A stretch of 64,000 nucleotides of DNA. Origin: Rhinopomastus cyanomelas (lineage: Eukaryota > Chordata > Aves > Bucerotiformes > Rhinopomastidae). The stretch lies in the NCBI GenBank assembly GCA_013400115.1, contig VXBP01008287.1:435351-499350 (forward strand). Reading direction: 5' to 3'. Below the pieces are notes generated by a model. That model made no database searches and was not told the DNA's origin. It saw only the letters and a program-made list of their open reading frames with translations. The position numbers and the translations under genes are program-made. Every line of letters starts with the position of its first letter. Positions within the stretch are counted from its first letter, which is position 1. Below are positions 43,501 to 56,162 of the stretch, one piece after another.

Positions 43501-46500
43501 AAAGGCTGACCCAAAACCCTGGTGATGAAACCTTCCAGGGCTCACAGCACAGACCGTTTTTGTAAGAGGTATTTTCTACTGTCTTCGAAAGCGAAGTGCT
43601 TTATGATCTGGAGGATCATCTGTGACTGAAGTGGCTTTTGTTCTCATGCAAAAAGCCTCTAATCCTTGGCATTCGCCTTGTGTTTGGACATGAGACTGGT
43701 GAAAAACTGAAGCAGCGGTTACAAACTGTTCCCTGCTCTAGGAGGAATAAGGACTGCAAAAAAACACAATCCCAAGTGCCAAGCAAAATGGCTAAGGTTA
43801 ATATTATTTGTGATTACAAGTGCAGAAAGAATACTAGCTGCCAGAAGCTCTGTGCAAGGATGTGAAATCCATATTTCTTGTACTTTTTTTCTGTTTTGAC
43901 AACTAGAAATAATATTTTTCAATTGCTAGATGGACCTACAAGTTATGGCCTTGCAGCCTTAGAAGGAGTCCCAGCCTGCATGAGAGGCAGGGATTTGCGT
44001 GCAGCTCCACACAGCAACTGTGACACCGCTGTGCGTCCTGGGCCAGGCCCTGACCTCATGCAGATCCATATTAATTGACAGCCACTTCAGTGGGGCTGTG
44101 GGGATGTGAGATCACAATTTGGCTGGTTACACAGGCTGAGCTGTGGCAAGTGGGCACTTGCCAAAGAACTTTGTAATGGATCATGTAAACACCAGGATTG
44201 GTCACAACAATTATGTAACCTGCAGTTGCTCTGCTTTTCAGAAAGATTTGCAAAAGACAATGGTCTCCATGGTTCTCCTACTCCACCCATGTGCCATTAT
44301 GGAGATCCTGCACCAGGTTAAGTTCTCTTAATGCAGGTGGTGTTTCTGCAATCACTAATGAAAATTGTCTCCTTGCACAAAGGACAGTGGAACATTTAGA
44401 TAACCAACAAGCTCAAGGTGAAGCAGCTCCTGTGATCACACACTCACCCTTTCCAGCTCCTCATTGCATGTCTGCTTGTCCCTCCTGGACAGCAGATGCT
44501 CCACGGTTCGGGAAGAGTCATCTCAGTTCAGTCCAAATAGCAAATAACCATTACAGACCCGCTACTCATGTTTTCTCCCTCCCTTCCATACACTTCCTTA
44601 CGGCCCATTAAGTCATGGCTGCTGACAAACAGCTGTCAGAAAGGCCCAAACTTGGAAAACCAGCATTTTATTCTGTCAGATATCTGTCCACAATGCTCAA
44701 AGTTTAGTCTGATTCCTCACCCTTTCGTGTACTTGAGGAAACACAATCATGTTGTAATATGCTAAAAGATTCATTTCTCATTTGAAGCCTATGTTTAGTG
44801 TTGGTTTGGTGGCGGTAGGAAGGAAACCACAGGGAGCTGGCACAGATTAAGTGTTAGTTGCTTGATAAACCTGGAGTTGTCAGAACTTCCAACTTCCCTG
44901 CTGCATCTGCTGCCATCCACAGCTAAGTATTCAAGACAGGTGTCTTTGGATGGGCAGGGTTTTCTTCTTCACATCTTCAGCTGTATGGGTACCAGCAAGA
45001 GACAAGTTTTCACACAGAAAATGTCTGTGAAACACAAGAGCTGCCTGTATCTCCTCTAACATTTTCACTGTCAGCTCCTTGGTAACATCTTTAGATGCAT
45101 CAGTAGCTCACTTCATAACCCCTTCCAATGATAAATATTACAAGCACAGTAGCTCACTGTTTCCTGGAATAGCTTCACCACCTAAAATTTCCAGTATTTC
45201 AAATTAGAGAATGCTGAGTCTTTTCCCCTGAAAGTTGATGGCTATTTACTGACTCACTCTCAACTCCCCTCTGAGGGATTCACAAGCTGCCACCTGAATG
45301 AATGTGGTGCTTAAGGTGGTGCAAAATTTGAATTGGATACTCCAAATTACCAAATTCACTTCCAATGACTCACCAAAGTCTTTGAGCTTTAAAATCCTTA
45401 TTTGCTAGTAAAATGCTGGCACCCAAGTGTTTCCACAAAGCTAACGTGCAAGGCTTTTGAACGTGGGCCAACCGCATCCATCTTGGAATCTGAAATAATA
45501 TCCATAAGGATTTTTTCCTAAATGCTCAGTTCTAGTCACCATTTCTTACTGGCACACCACCTGACTTGAAGTGGAAATGTCTTGCAATTATTCATTTATG
45601 AAGTGTGGGAGAGAACAGTGAAAACTGAGCTGATTGCCTTAAAAATGTCAGTGCAGGTGTCTTGACAGTCTTTATTCTCTACCCTGTACCCCAGGCACAG
45701 GCTTTTGCTATCCCTCTATGCCATGAAGAATTACTTCCTCAGCCTTGGCAACTCCAAGCACTCAAGAGTCAGGACACCTTCTCCTTCTACACCTCCCAAG
45801 TAAATCATTCAGTTTACAGACCAGCTCAAACCAATAACCACCATATTCTTCATTCTTGCCTTCAGTTTTATATGACTCACAGGGCTTCCATTTTTCAGTA
45901 TCTTCCTGGAACTTTGGAAAAACCAAACTTCTGATGCCAAAAGCATCACAGAATCATGAGATTCCAAGAGATGGTACGTTAAGTAAAAAAATTCTGGAAG
46001 TAGTAGTACGGAGTGAGAAGTAGTAATGAGGAGTAAGTAAGTAGTAAGGACACTCAAACCAGTAGAACTGAGATACATCTGTTATATTTCACCACATAAT
46101 CAGTGCCTTTCTCCATTTAGGTAAGAAAACAGATTTACCGTGGATGGAGTTATCTCTGTCAGCCAACCACCAGAGAACAAACACAACTAAACAAATCCCA
46201 TCTTATGAGATGCAGGAGGTTCCTAACAGGGCACACTGCTTGTCATGGAAGAAAAGGTTCAGAAAACAAGCTTATATTTAGCAAGAAATCTTGGATTTCA
46301 CAGCTCTAAATGCAATTATATGCCAGATTTTTGTCATCCAACCCTCCATTAAACCTCCAATACTAACAGCATCATATGGCAAATGGCCTTGCACAAACCC
46401 TTGGAAAGTGGTTGCAACTAAACAAACCATTTGCTTCTCCTGGCCACATTACAAGTGATTCCCATGAGAACATTGCTGGTTTGGGTTCATCCATAGCTGC

Positions 46501-47691
46501 TCAAGTTCACAGGCAGCCAGCAAGGAATTGTCCACACAGCACTAGCTTTGCACAGCAATCTGCAGAAGGGCCATGAACTGAACATAGCACTAATTACAAA
46601 GCTTTTAAACCAGCCCTCAGTGGGTTCAGGGGGAAAGCAGGCATGAGCAGACCCAATTGCTCAGGGGTTCAGGGCCTTTCACAATGACAGACACAACTGC
46701 TCCTACATTAATTTCTCTGAATGGAGAAGACTTTACCCACCACCAGCTGCTAAGACAGATTTAGGTAGTCAGGAAGAGGTTGGTCTGTGGGCATCCGTTT
46801 TCAGGTGTGCTTCCAATAATAAAGGCTCCACACCAATTCTCCTGCAAGTATTTCAGCCTTTGGCTCCCTTCCCCTCAGCACACCCTTAGGATGCTGCTAC
46901 TCTAGAAGTGAAAAATGTAACTTGGAGAGCACATTTACTGTAAGTAAAGAGATTAAGGAGTTTATCTGTCAACACTGGAGTCCAGATGGTTTTAAATTCA
47001 AAGAAATGTCAGGACATTGAGAGAGATGTTAATTATAAGCTCTTTTCTTCCCTATAAAATGTTTTTAAATATTTGTTAAAATACCTAACTTTTCCTGTAG
47101 GTCTTGGAGAGGGTTAAAAAAAATGCCAACACAGTTCAGACCAAACTCCAGTGTCTACACAGCCCTGAGGAGGCTGCAAGCTGCTTCTCATAAGCACCGT
47201 CAGAGTTTCTTTGCATATCCAACACTCACAGAGCAATTATTTCATAGCAATTTCTGTGTATGACTTCACCAGTACCAGAGCTCAGGCTCAGAAAGATACT
47301 GAGTTCCACTGGTTTTCATCCTCGACTCCCTATTTCCATCCATAATACAATTCTAAGAGCACTGAAATCATGGACCTACAGCAGGCTCCCACGACATCAT
47401 CTCACAAGGATGAAAATAAATTTTAGTAAACAAGTTTAAAAAAAAACCAACCTAGAAAATTGATGGGAATACTTTAAAACCAAATGTATTCCAATCGTGG
47501 TTACATTCAAACAGGGGCCCAATTTAGAATGACACCATTTATAAAAAAGGGCATCAGCCCCATCTTTCATGGGGACATCTGCTGTGGAGGACATCTGCTT
47601 TAATGGTCCTAGGAGCTGCACCACTGGCTTCAGGATTGATTTGATCACTTGGTGCTGAGTTCTTACTGCCAGTTTCTCCAACAGAAAATCT
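40590..47691. other. Longest repeat-poor stretch in the window
   Basis: Seven kilobases with no transposable element or gene that I can support. A GTA/AGTA-rich run lies at about 45999-46050. AATCATGAG-type words near 45950 are too short to call CR1. Frames reach 120 aa (42548-42910) but lack any recognisable domain. Such a quiet block could contain regulatory or intronic DNA; the sequence alone does not say. Confidence 0.45.
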
Positions 47692-47790
47692 GAGAATCAC
47701 AGAATGGTTTACACTAAAGATCACCGAGTTCCAATCCCTGTGCCGTGGGCAGGGCCACCTCTCACCAACCCAGGCTGTCTCCTGCAGCCT
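47692..47790 (-). mobile_element. Short CR1 3' end with internal deletion
   Basis: AGAATCACAGAATGGTTTAC is followed by AAAGATCACCGAGTTCCAAT and CCGTGGGCAGGGCCACCTC. The usual GGGTTGGAAGGGACC block between the first two segments is missing. The tail type is older than that of most neighbours. Confidence 0.85.
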
Positions 47791-49617
47791 CCGTATGTTC
47801 CACAAGGAAAAACAGAAGACAAAGCAGGTCAGAACGTCTATTTCACTGGGATTTCCTTTCGAGGATCCCGAGGTCAGGCACATTACACAGCAGTTACTAC
47901 CTCCCTCTTGGATGTAAGTGTTATAAATCAACCTGATAAAATAGTGGGAACAATTCAGCAGTTTGTGCTTAACTGAACATTTCACAGCCCACAGGATCTG
48001 ATGCTGCAGGGCTGGGAGAGGTGACTGGAGAGTAATGAAAGAACTCAAACCCATGGGTTCTTCTAGCACAGCAAGTCACTTGAGACTGAGCGTTCTGAAA
48101 GAGCAATCATTAATTCTGTGACAATATCATGACACTTTGATCAGTTAATGACCAGACACTAAAGAGCTGAGAAGCAAATGATATTTTTGTTAGAATAATT
48201 AATTTTATCAGGAAGGAGTCTATGTTATTTCCTAACTCTAGATCTAGGTGTTTGGGATGAGTAACAAGTGCCATTCTGTAGAGATAAAATGGATTCTGCG
48301 GAAGACATGAAGGTATTATCCTTGGCCCTCATTCCTTATGAATCTGTGTCTAGAAAAACATTGGGGTTTTCTTACAGGATTTTCAGAAGTATTCCATTCT
48401 ACTTACACAAGTCAAGCCTGACAGCCAATCAAGAACACGGAGATAGCTGAACACTTTCCCATGCTGGGACATTGAAGCCTGTTGATGATGCAGTGGCTGA
48501 ACAGGGCAGCTGTTGCACAATTCATTGGGTCAGTGAATTCAGAGAGGTTTCGCAAACTGATTGGTTCTACCAACTGCTGCCCCCCTCGTGGTGTATTTCA
48601 TCCAAATCAGATTTTTCTGAATCTCTTTTAGATGTGCTCTCACTGTGTCTCTCTACCAAAGGATAAAAAGCATTCACCTGCATTGTGGACATAGTTCATC
48701 ATTTTAATATAAATCCTGTTGGCTTTATTAGCTGTTACTGAAATATACTCCACTCTAGTATGTTTTTTGGCTCAAATAAGCCTTTTCTTTCCAGCTTTAG
48801 TGCCTTCCTGTCCTCATTTTATCAAACTTGTAAAAACATTTCCTAAAAACATTCTATTATTGTATCTTTCAAAAACAGTAATTTCTAAAGCTATGAAAAA
48901 TCTTGTAAAACTTAACTGCACTCTATGTCTTTTCCTCTTACTTTTGGATCTCCTTCCTGGTGATATATTCTTTCCCACAAACCAAGTAACTTTAGCTTCT
49001 TTCTTGGCCGTGAATCATTATTTAGACAAATGCTTGAGGGTCTCAAATGCAGGAGTGACGGGAGACTCCTCCAGAAGGCCCCCAAATCAGTCAGTGCAAA
49101 AGCATCTACATTGGAAGAAAGGCCTATAAAAAGAGGATCCCTCTAGAAAGATGGACTCAGCTCTCAGGGTAACCACTTACTCACATTCCCAAGTGTTCAC
49201 ATGTTGACAGACATATGGACCATGCTGCTAACTGGCTATACACAAAGCCAGTAACTCCCAGCAGCTGATGATAACACTGAATCCTGACACCAGTGAGTGC
49301 TAAGCAATTCATAGGTGTTTAGACATTCAGGATGCATCCTTTCATAGAAAAGGTCCATTTATAGAAGACATCAGCTTCTCACTGTTGATGGTGTCCCGGA
49401 GTAATTCTACAAGATCTCACATATGTCTCTTCATAGAGTACCTTTAACTGGGCCAAAATTCATCCTTCTTCCATAACGACAGCTGACATCTTGAATTCAT
49501 ATGAGGCATGCTGAGCTTTCTCTGGGTCATTATTTTATACTTATGTGACAGCAGAAAAAAAGCTTATGCCATATGGAAGTGATGATGTGGGGGAAAGCAA
49601 CCAAGCTCTGTTGAAAT
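47791..49617. other. Unannotated DNA
   Basis: Nothing recognised. The minus frame 47554-48069 (171 aa) is among the longest non-CR1 frames of the window but overlaps the CR1 tail at 47692-47790 and shows no conserved domain. Confidence 0.4.
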
Positions 49618-50052
49618 CAGAGGAGAGCAACAAGGCTGGTGAAGGGACTACAGGGAAAGTCTGATGAGGACAGGCTGAGGTTGCTGAGAGCATTCAGCTT
49701 GTAGGAGACTCAGGGGGGACCTTCTTCCACGCTACAACTCCCTGAAAGGAGGTGGGGGGGTCAGGCTTTTCTCCCAGGCAACCAGTGATAGGACAAGAGG
49801 GCAGGGACTGAAGCTGCTACAGGGGAGGTTTAGGTTGGATGTCATGAAGCCCTTCCTTATGGAAAGGGTGATCAGGCACTGGAATGGACTGCCCAGGGAG
49901 GTGGTGGAGTCTCCATCCCTGGAGGTGTTTAAGAAAAGACTGGATGTGGCCCTTAGTGCCACGGTCTAGGTTGTGGTGATGTTAGGTCATGGGTTGGACT
50001 TGATGATCTTAGAGGTCTTCCCCAGCCTCAAACATTCTGTGGTTCTGTGACT
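49618..50052 (+). mobile_element. CR1 LINE, 5'-truncated
   Basis: It starts in GAGGAGAGCAACAAGGCTGG (the QRRATRLV region), runs through the ORF2 end (MERVIRHWNGLPREVVESPS-type, at about 49860-49940) and a 3' UTR with GTGGTGATGTTAGGTCATGG, and ends AACATTCTGTGGTTCTGTGA. Same subfamily as 24825 and 52287. Confidence 0.93.
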
Positions 50053-52286
50053 CTCTAAACTAGCATCAACCCCTGTACACCCTACACGTATGAACTCATA
50101 GGGAAGACTCAGAGCTGGGCAACTAAGTGCTTCGTGAGAAGTTCAGGACAGAGTACAAATAACCCTTTGTGTGCTGTCATGCCTGATCAATCTTTGAAAG
50201 GAGCAGCCTCTCCAACATGTGCAACTGGAAGAAAACTCTGGTTTTGAATCTACAATTGGTGCAAAACATACTGATTCTTGCAGTCCCTAAACACGTCCAT
50301 ATGCCACAACAATTTCAAACTGAAGAAGGTCTTTGTAAAACTGACACATCTTGGTATTACTCTTTTTGCCAGCTGTGATGACTTAAAGGCACCTCAACAA
50401 TATTGTCAGAATGGAGGATGACTTCAGCTTTTACCTACTTGGTGTACTGTAACTCATTGCTCCCTATGGATTGGCTACCACCTGAGAAGATGCCAATGAC
50501 TACTTAGGGTGTGGGAGACATCCTGACTTCTATGCAGACTCCAAGCGTGAAGGACAGTGCAGGTCCATGTCTTTAATTCTTCCCAAGAGCTGAAGACAGG
50601 ATGGAAAATGGCAGGATATTTGTTGTTGAGAATGATGCCTCAAGTTGAAGCCAAACCGGTACATTGGCTCCTGCCTTTTCCAGCCGGATGCATTCAAACA
50701 AAAACAAAACAATCAAAAAAAACCCAACCCAAAAAAATCAAACCAGAAACTGGGACAATGTCCCCCGGACAAAGAACATCCTGTGAACTGGAGCCACAGC
50801 ACATCTGGGGGCCTGATGTTGCTGCTGAGTAATGCATGACCTGGGGACACTGTCGTTTTGTGCTTAACAAGTCTCAGAGGGAAAGCTGACATTTGAATGA
50901 GACAAAAAAGCTTCTTCATGTGATGCCAGTGTACCCTCTCCTGTTCAGCTGCGAAGTGGGAGCATGTGAAGAGCACAGACATGAGGTCATGCAGCTACAC
51001 TGATGAGAGCTACAACCCCCCAGTCTCAATGCCAATAGCAAAAGCCATGTGCCAAGACATGTGGCATTTTACAGCACCTTTTCTATGCCTGTTCTGTCCA
51101 GATTTCCATCACATTCTGGACTGAAACATCAGTCAAGGTAGGGAGACAATCAGAGAAGCTTCACAAGCATTGCTTGGGAAGGCACCTGATGAGTACATCT
51201 CTTAATTGGTAATTTCCTTGTCAGCTGTTCTTTACAATCCACTCACCAACCAGGTACCATGCACGCAGATCTGGAATTGAAAGACTACAATGTCAGCAAG
51301 ATTTGCTTGAGATTTCACAGACCGACCGTTTGCCATTGTGTTACCTGGTGATCTGGACTCAGTTATAACCTCACTCATAAACTGAGGTGTGGACATTCTC
51401 AATCTCATGAGCTGTTCACGTCCCTTGATGCTGGGCATAGAAAGAGTACTGGGCAACAAGCTTCTTCATGGGAGTACTTGCTGTAAGACAATGGAAACAG
51501 CTTTGGTTCAGAAGATCCTAGCTGTTGCAAAGTAAGGGACTAGAATAAGTTGTCCGAGGCTTAAGGCAGAACAAACCACAACAGCAGCAGGCACCCCAAA
51601 TCTGTGTAGAGCTGCTGCATTAACATTGGAATTCATTCCCGTCTTCCTTAAAATCATCTTGAGTGTCTTCAGGCATGTTCTTTTTCCATCCCTGCATGCC
51701 GCAACATTTCCAACCACATGTTTAGACCTGGACTTGGTCAGAGTGGCTTACAGTGTGAGGCATCCACATCCAGTGACCTAGTTACACTACTGACTCCTCC
51801 ACAAAGGCTGCCTTGGCTGCCTACATGAAGAACCTATAAACTTTCGGGAGCCAGGAAAAGTCCTTAAGACCAGCTAAAGCTGTTTAGCCAGTTCCAGATG
51901 AAGCACGGGTAAGAAGAGGTTTCACTTTTTAAAACAAAACATGTTCTCAACATGGTTCTTATAAATTAAACCACATCACTCTTTCAAAAGATGACAAAGG
52001 AACTGCATGCATGATTGATGATATATCCTAAACTCTCTTGCAGAGGAAACCATAACAAGCACATGGGCAGATCAGAAGTAACATGCACTAGAACAAGGCC
52101 TGACACACAGCACTGAGTAATGATGCACATTTAGTACCCAACAGTGAATATTTCCTGACTACATGTCTATTTCTTTTAATTGGAAATAAAGAAACGCGGT
52201 GATGGGTCTTTAGGGTCAAGTACAGGTACTTCCAAGTGTCACACAGCCCAGGACAGGCTACTCACTGGTCTAAAGCATTAGAGCTT
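50053..52286. other. Unannotated DNA with an A-rich run
   Basis: An A/C-rich run at 50697-50747 is listed separately. No gene or transposable element recognised. Confidence 0.4.
50697..50747. repeat. A-rich low-complexity tract
   Basis: Runs of A separated by C, T or CCC. No adjacent retrocopy is recognised, so I do not call it a poly-A tail. Confidence 0.75.
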
Positions 52287-52942
52287 CACACAGCCCAGCC
52301 CAGGACCTAACATCACCATATCGGCCAGATCAGGGGAATAAGGGCCACAGCCATGCTGTCCTAAAAGACCTCCAGGGATGCACACTCCACCACTGCCCTG
52401 GGTGGAGTTTGATCAGCATCTGATCACCCTTTCCGTGAGGAGAGGCTTCTTAACATCCAACCCAAGCCTCCCCTGGCAGCTTCAAGCCCTGCTCTCTCAT
52501 CCTGGTGCTAACTGCCTTTGAGAAGAGCCCAACCCCCACCCAACTACAACATCCCTTCACAGAGTTGTAGAAAGGGAGACGGTCCCCCCTGAGTCTCCTC
52601 TTCTCCAGGCTAAACACCTCCAGCTCCCTCAGCTTCTCCCCACCAGACTTTCCCTCCAGTCCCTTCCCCAGCCTCGTTGCTCTTTTGGACCTGCTCCGGC
52701 CCCTCAATGTCTTGCTTGAAGGAACCCAGAACTGCCCCCAGTACTCAAGGGGAGGCTTCCCCAGTGCCCAGTACAGGGGGAGAATTCAATCCCTAGTCCT
52801 GCTGGCCACACTATTACTGATACAAACCAGGATGTCATTTACCTTTTAGCCCACCTGGGCACCCTACTGGTCCTGTTCAGCCAGCTGTCAACCAGTACTG
52901 CCAAGTTCCTCCGTGCCAGGTCACTGTCCAGCCACTCATCCC
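52287..52942 (-). mobile_element. CR1 LINE lacking both ends
   Basis: A minus-strand copy reads CCCAGGACCTAACATCACCA (3' UTR), the ORF2 end (frame 52707-52450: LRELEVFSLEKRRLRGDRLP, then FYNSVKG) and upstream ORF2 as far as CCAGCCACTCATCCC. The last 60 or so bases of the 3' UTR with the terminal repeats are missing at left. At the right it abuts a plus-strand CR1 without a gap. Confidence 0.92.
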
Positions 52943-53083
52943 TTAGGAAGGTGATAGAGTCCCCATCCCTGAAGTCATTTAAGAGTCGTATAGACGTGGC
53001 GCTGGAGGATATGGTTTAGCCATGGCCTTGTCACTGGACTTAATGATCTTAGTGGTTTTCTCCAATCTGGGTGATTCTGTGAT
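52943..53083 (+). mobile_element. CR1 LINE 3' end abutting the previous copy
   Basis: It runs from AAGGTGATAGAGTCCCCATC to the 3' UTR GGATATGGTTTAGCCATGGC and the tail GGTGATTCTGTGAT. It is of a different subfamily from the minus copy at its left, so it is a separate insertion. Confidence 0.9.
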
Positions 53084-56035
53084 CCGACTGCAGACACCAG
53101 CTGAGGAAGTGAGGCATCACTTTGGTTACAAAACTCATTCTGAGGAGACGCTCAGGTTTCAGCAGCGCTATGCAGACTCCTTCCAGCTCACTGGGAAGCC
53201 GCCGCCAGTTTGTGTGTCACAGAAAGAACCATGAAAAGGGTTTGTTCCATGCAAGAGTGGGAGGCTGCCAATCTTAAAAAGATCATTTTTGTTATTCCCA
53301 AACACCAAAATTGCTTTAGGCTTGTTGCACATGCCAAAGCCTTGATCAAAATCACGTCCCTTTCATGGGGACAAAACACATGTTTGCATTATCCCAAAGA
53401 GAAACACGGGGGCAGGAGGGAGAAAGGGGAGGGAATCTTTTCATCCTGGTTTAGCAAGAAAACACCATGCACGGCTGCCAGTTGTTTATCAGCTTTTCCC
53501 GATCAACAATATGTTCTTTCTTAAGGCCTTTCATTAAAGAGCTTTCTGTCAATCTAACTTCTATTAAATAACGAAAACCAAATGGAGAACAGTCTTAGGC
53601 TCTGAATTTGTCACATGACACTGCTGCTTTTTTGGTCACCACCACCCAGCAAGACTATTCTGGAGAATCTAATTCATAAATACTGCTTTTGCTTTGGGAT
53701 ACTTCCCATGTAATTCCCTTTTGTTTGCCTGTGACAGAGGAAGGAGTATGTTTGCTGTTTAGGCTGATCCTCTCTGCTTCTCCATTGAGTGGTTCTGCTG
53801 TTGGTCCCCTTTTTCCATGGTTTGTCCTTTCCTTGCATCGTGTGCCCAAAAGAGAATAAAGTCTCAAGGAAGCGTAGCAGGAGGGAATTTCAAGGCATGC
53901 AAAGAAAATCTGATACTGCTATTTGAAGCATAAAGGAAAGAAATTAGGGATTCCTCTTCCAGGATTGGAGTTGGGGGAAACAGCCAAGCAAAGAAAAACA
54001 AGGTGGCCTTATCTTCTTCTTCAAGGCATCTATTCTTCAGCTTCAAAAGCTCTTCTGGGAAGAAGTACCATAAAGAAGAAGAGTGGTTTGCATAGGAAGA
54101 ATAGTAAAAACAGGTTTTAACAACTCTCTCCTCTGTTCCAGTGAAGGGGGAAACAAACACACAGGATGTATCCCAACTGGGGGTAGGAGAGAGAAGCACA
54201 CAGCAGATCAGCTTGTGTAACTATAATTACAGGGACTCTGTCAATCATTAAGGTGAAGTAACTGGTATTCCTTCCTGTGGAGGTGCATTCTCATAGGCAT
54301 TGTGGCAGGTCTTTCCAGATGGATGAGCCCTAAATTGCCTCTGGCAAAGGAAACCATCCATGCTGTTAAACTAATGCTAGGATGAAGCAGGATAAGGCTG
54401 TGAAGGGTGGGTATTTGCAGTTACCAGAACAAAAAACAAGGAGAAAGTAATCAGTCATCTCTGTTTTTCTCCTCAAGTCGTGTTCCAGGTGGTCCCAAGC
54501 TTTAGGCATTTCTGCAATGTAAGGGTCACTAGTGTGTTTCTTTTGTACTATCCATCCTTCTGCCAGCAGCTTCACCTGATAACAGCCACAGATAACCAGG
54601 GCAAAGAACCTTTAGTTCCTGGCAACACCTGCTTTGCACAGGATGATGGAGGAGCAGCAAGTGATGTCGTCTTTGGGCAGTGTCAGCTCTCAAAGAGCTG
54701 GGACCTGTCACTCTGCCCTAACCTGCAGAGCCACAGTTTTTCTCCCCATATCAATTCCCAGGGTCTTGAACTCTGCTGGATGGGGACATCAGAAACCTTT
54801 TCATTGTGCCAGACACATCTCTTCAAACCTGCACCACTGTATTCTGACTGGACAATGTCCCAGCAACATTCCACATTTTTAAAGCATTACATATATGTGT
54901 GTGTTTTAGATGATGTTTAAATTTGTCCATAGTGCCCTCAGGGTCATAGATTTTACCAAAACGGTCTCTTGAGACACAGATTTTTAAGGCAAAATACCTG
55001 CAGTACAACAGAATCTACTCAATGCTGCTAGTGCTCAACTAAACTGAAAGAAACAAATGGCACTGAGTCTACAGCAAGTGAGGAATCTACCTCATGTTTT
55101 GAGTTTCTTTTATTACCAGAGCTATGACATATTTTGTCCTTACACTTGTCTGTCAGCAGTACTCCAACAAAGAGATTCAGCCATCCCTTGGATTTTCATC
55201 CTATATTCTTGAGTGAAATTTAAACACATGGTTTAAAAATAATTACGTAGCAAGCCAAAGGACTATTTAGAGTCAGTGCAATTTTAATGAACTCACTTAA
55301 AACAAGGATGATGGAGAGACTCGGGTTTTAAGAAGGAAGATTTAGTAGACAGCAGTCAAAAAAAACTCCATATGCTATTCTCACTGAATCAAGACGCTCA
55401 GCTCTCAGCCTGCAGAGAGCAATGGTTCTAAGTGGAAGATTACATGCCCCCTTCCTCCCAGCCCAGTCAATAGATGCTATTTTCTTACTTACTCCAGACA
55501 ATCACTGCTCTGATAGACAACTGATGCAACCACACAAAAATGCTTTAGGATGGCTGACATTCTGGCCTTCAGTCCTGCCACAGTGCCTCTCCACACCGAA
55601 GGCCTGCACAGATCATCAGCCTTATCTTTGCACTTCCTGCTTCATGTCACAGCCCTACTGTTATTTAAACACAGTTTTGTATTTAATTTAATTTAATTTC
55701 CTTGTTTTTGTTTAGTGTTGATAAAGAAAAGGAAATCTTTTCTAATCGGCTCAAAACAAGACCATTGACTCAAGACCAAGTTCAGTGAGCTATCAGGGGC
55801 AACAGGATACTAATGGCTAATGCAAAAGTCTGAGAAAGAGTCATGGGAACAAAAGCTATTGGAGGAAGAACAAGTTGTCCTTTAAGGCTGGAAAGAGGAA
55901 GTGGGATGGGGAGGAAAGTTCTGAGTTGAAAAGCCATTGCAAGAGGGACTGTGACAGAGAATACGCAAAGAATTGGGGTGAGCTGAGTGGACCATAGTGT
56001 AATGAAAAGAGAATAGTGTGCATATAGCTATAGAT

Positions 56036-56036
<1 letters not shown>
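53084..56036. other. Repeat-poor DNA
   Basis: No gene or transposable element recognised. A purine-rich run lies at about 53396-53437. The 146-aa plus frame 54480-54920 has no familiar domain and lies opposite other frames. Confidence 0.4.

Positions 56037-56073
<37 letters not shown>
56037..56073. repeat. GT dinucleotide microsatellite
   Basis: About 17 uninterrupted TG units. Confidence 0.97.
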
Positions 56074-56076
<3 letters not shown>

Positions 56077-56088
56077 ATATACATCTGT

Positions 56089-56162
56089 CAGTGTTGGGTT
56101 AATATTTGGACTAGAGGATCTGGAAGGTCTTTTCCAAGCTAGGCAATGCTATGGTTCAGTGA
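56089..56162 (+). mobile_element. Very short CR1 tail next to the GT repeat
   Basis: GTGTTGGGTTAATATTTGGA, GATCTGGAAGGTCTTTTCCA and GCTATGGTTCAGTGA correspond to the last 75 bases of a CR1 3' UTR. Confidence 0.8.

Noticed and set aside
45945..45985. Possible minus-strand CR1 tail (CATCACAGAATCATGAGATT)
   Set aside because: The match is limited to about 17 bases; the expected GGTTGGAAGGGACC block is missing.
47554..48069. Minus-strand open frame of 171 aa, the longest outside CR1 coding sequence
   Set aside because: It overlaps the antisense of a CR1 tail at 47692-47790 and shows no conserved motif.
52287..53083. Twin-primed (5'-inverted) single CR1
   Set aside because: The minus and plus parts belong to different subfamilies and overlap in the element, so they are separate insertions.
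54480..54920. Plus-strand open frame of 146 aa
   Set aside because: No family resemblance, no signal peptide pattern that convinces, no splice context that I can support, and other frames overlap it.
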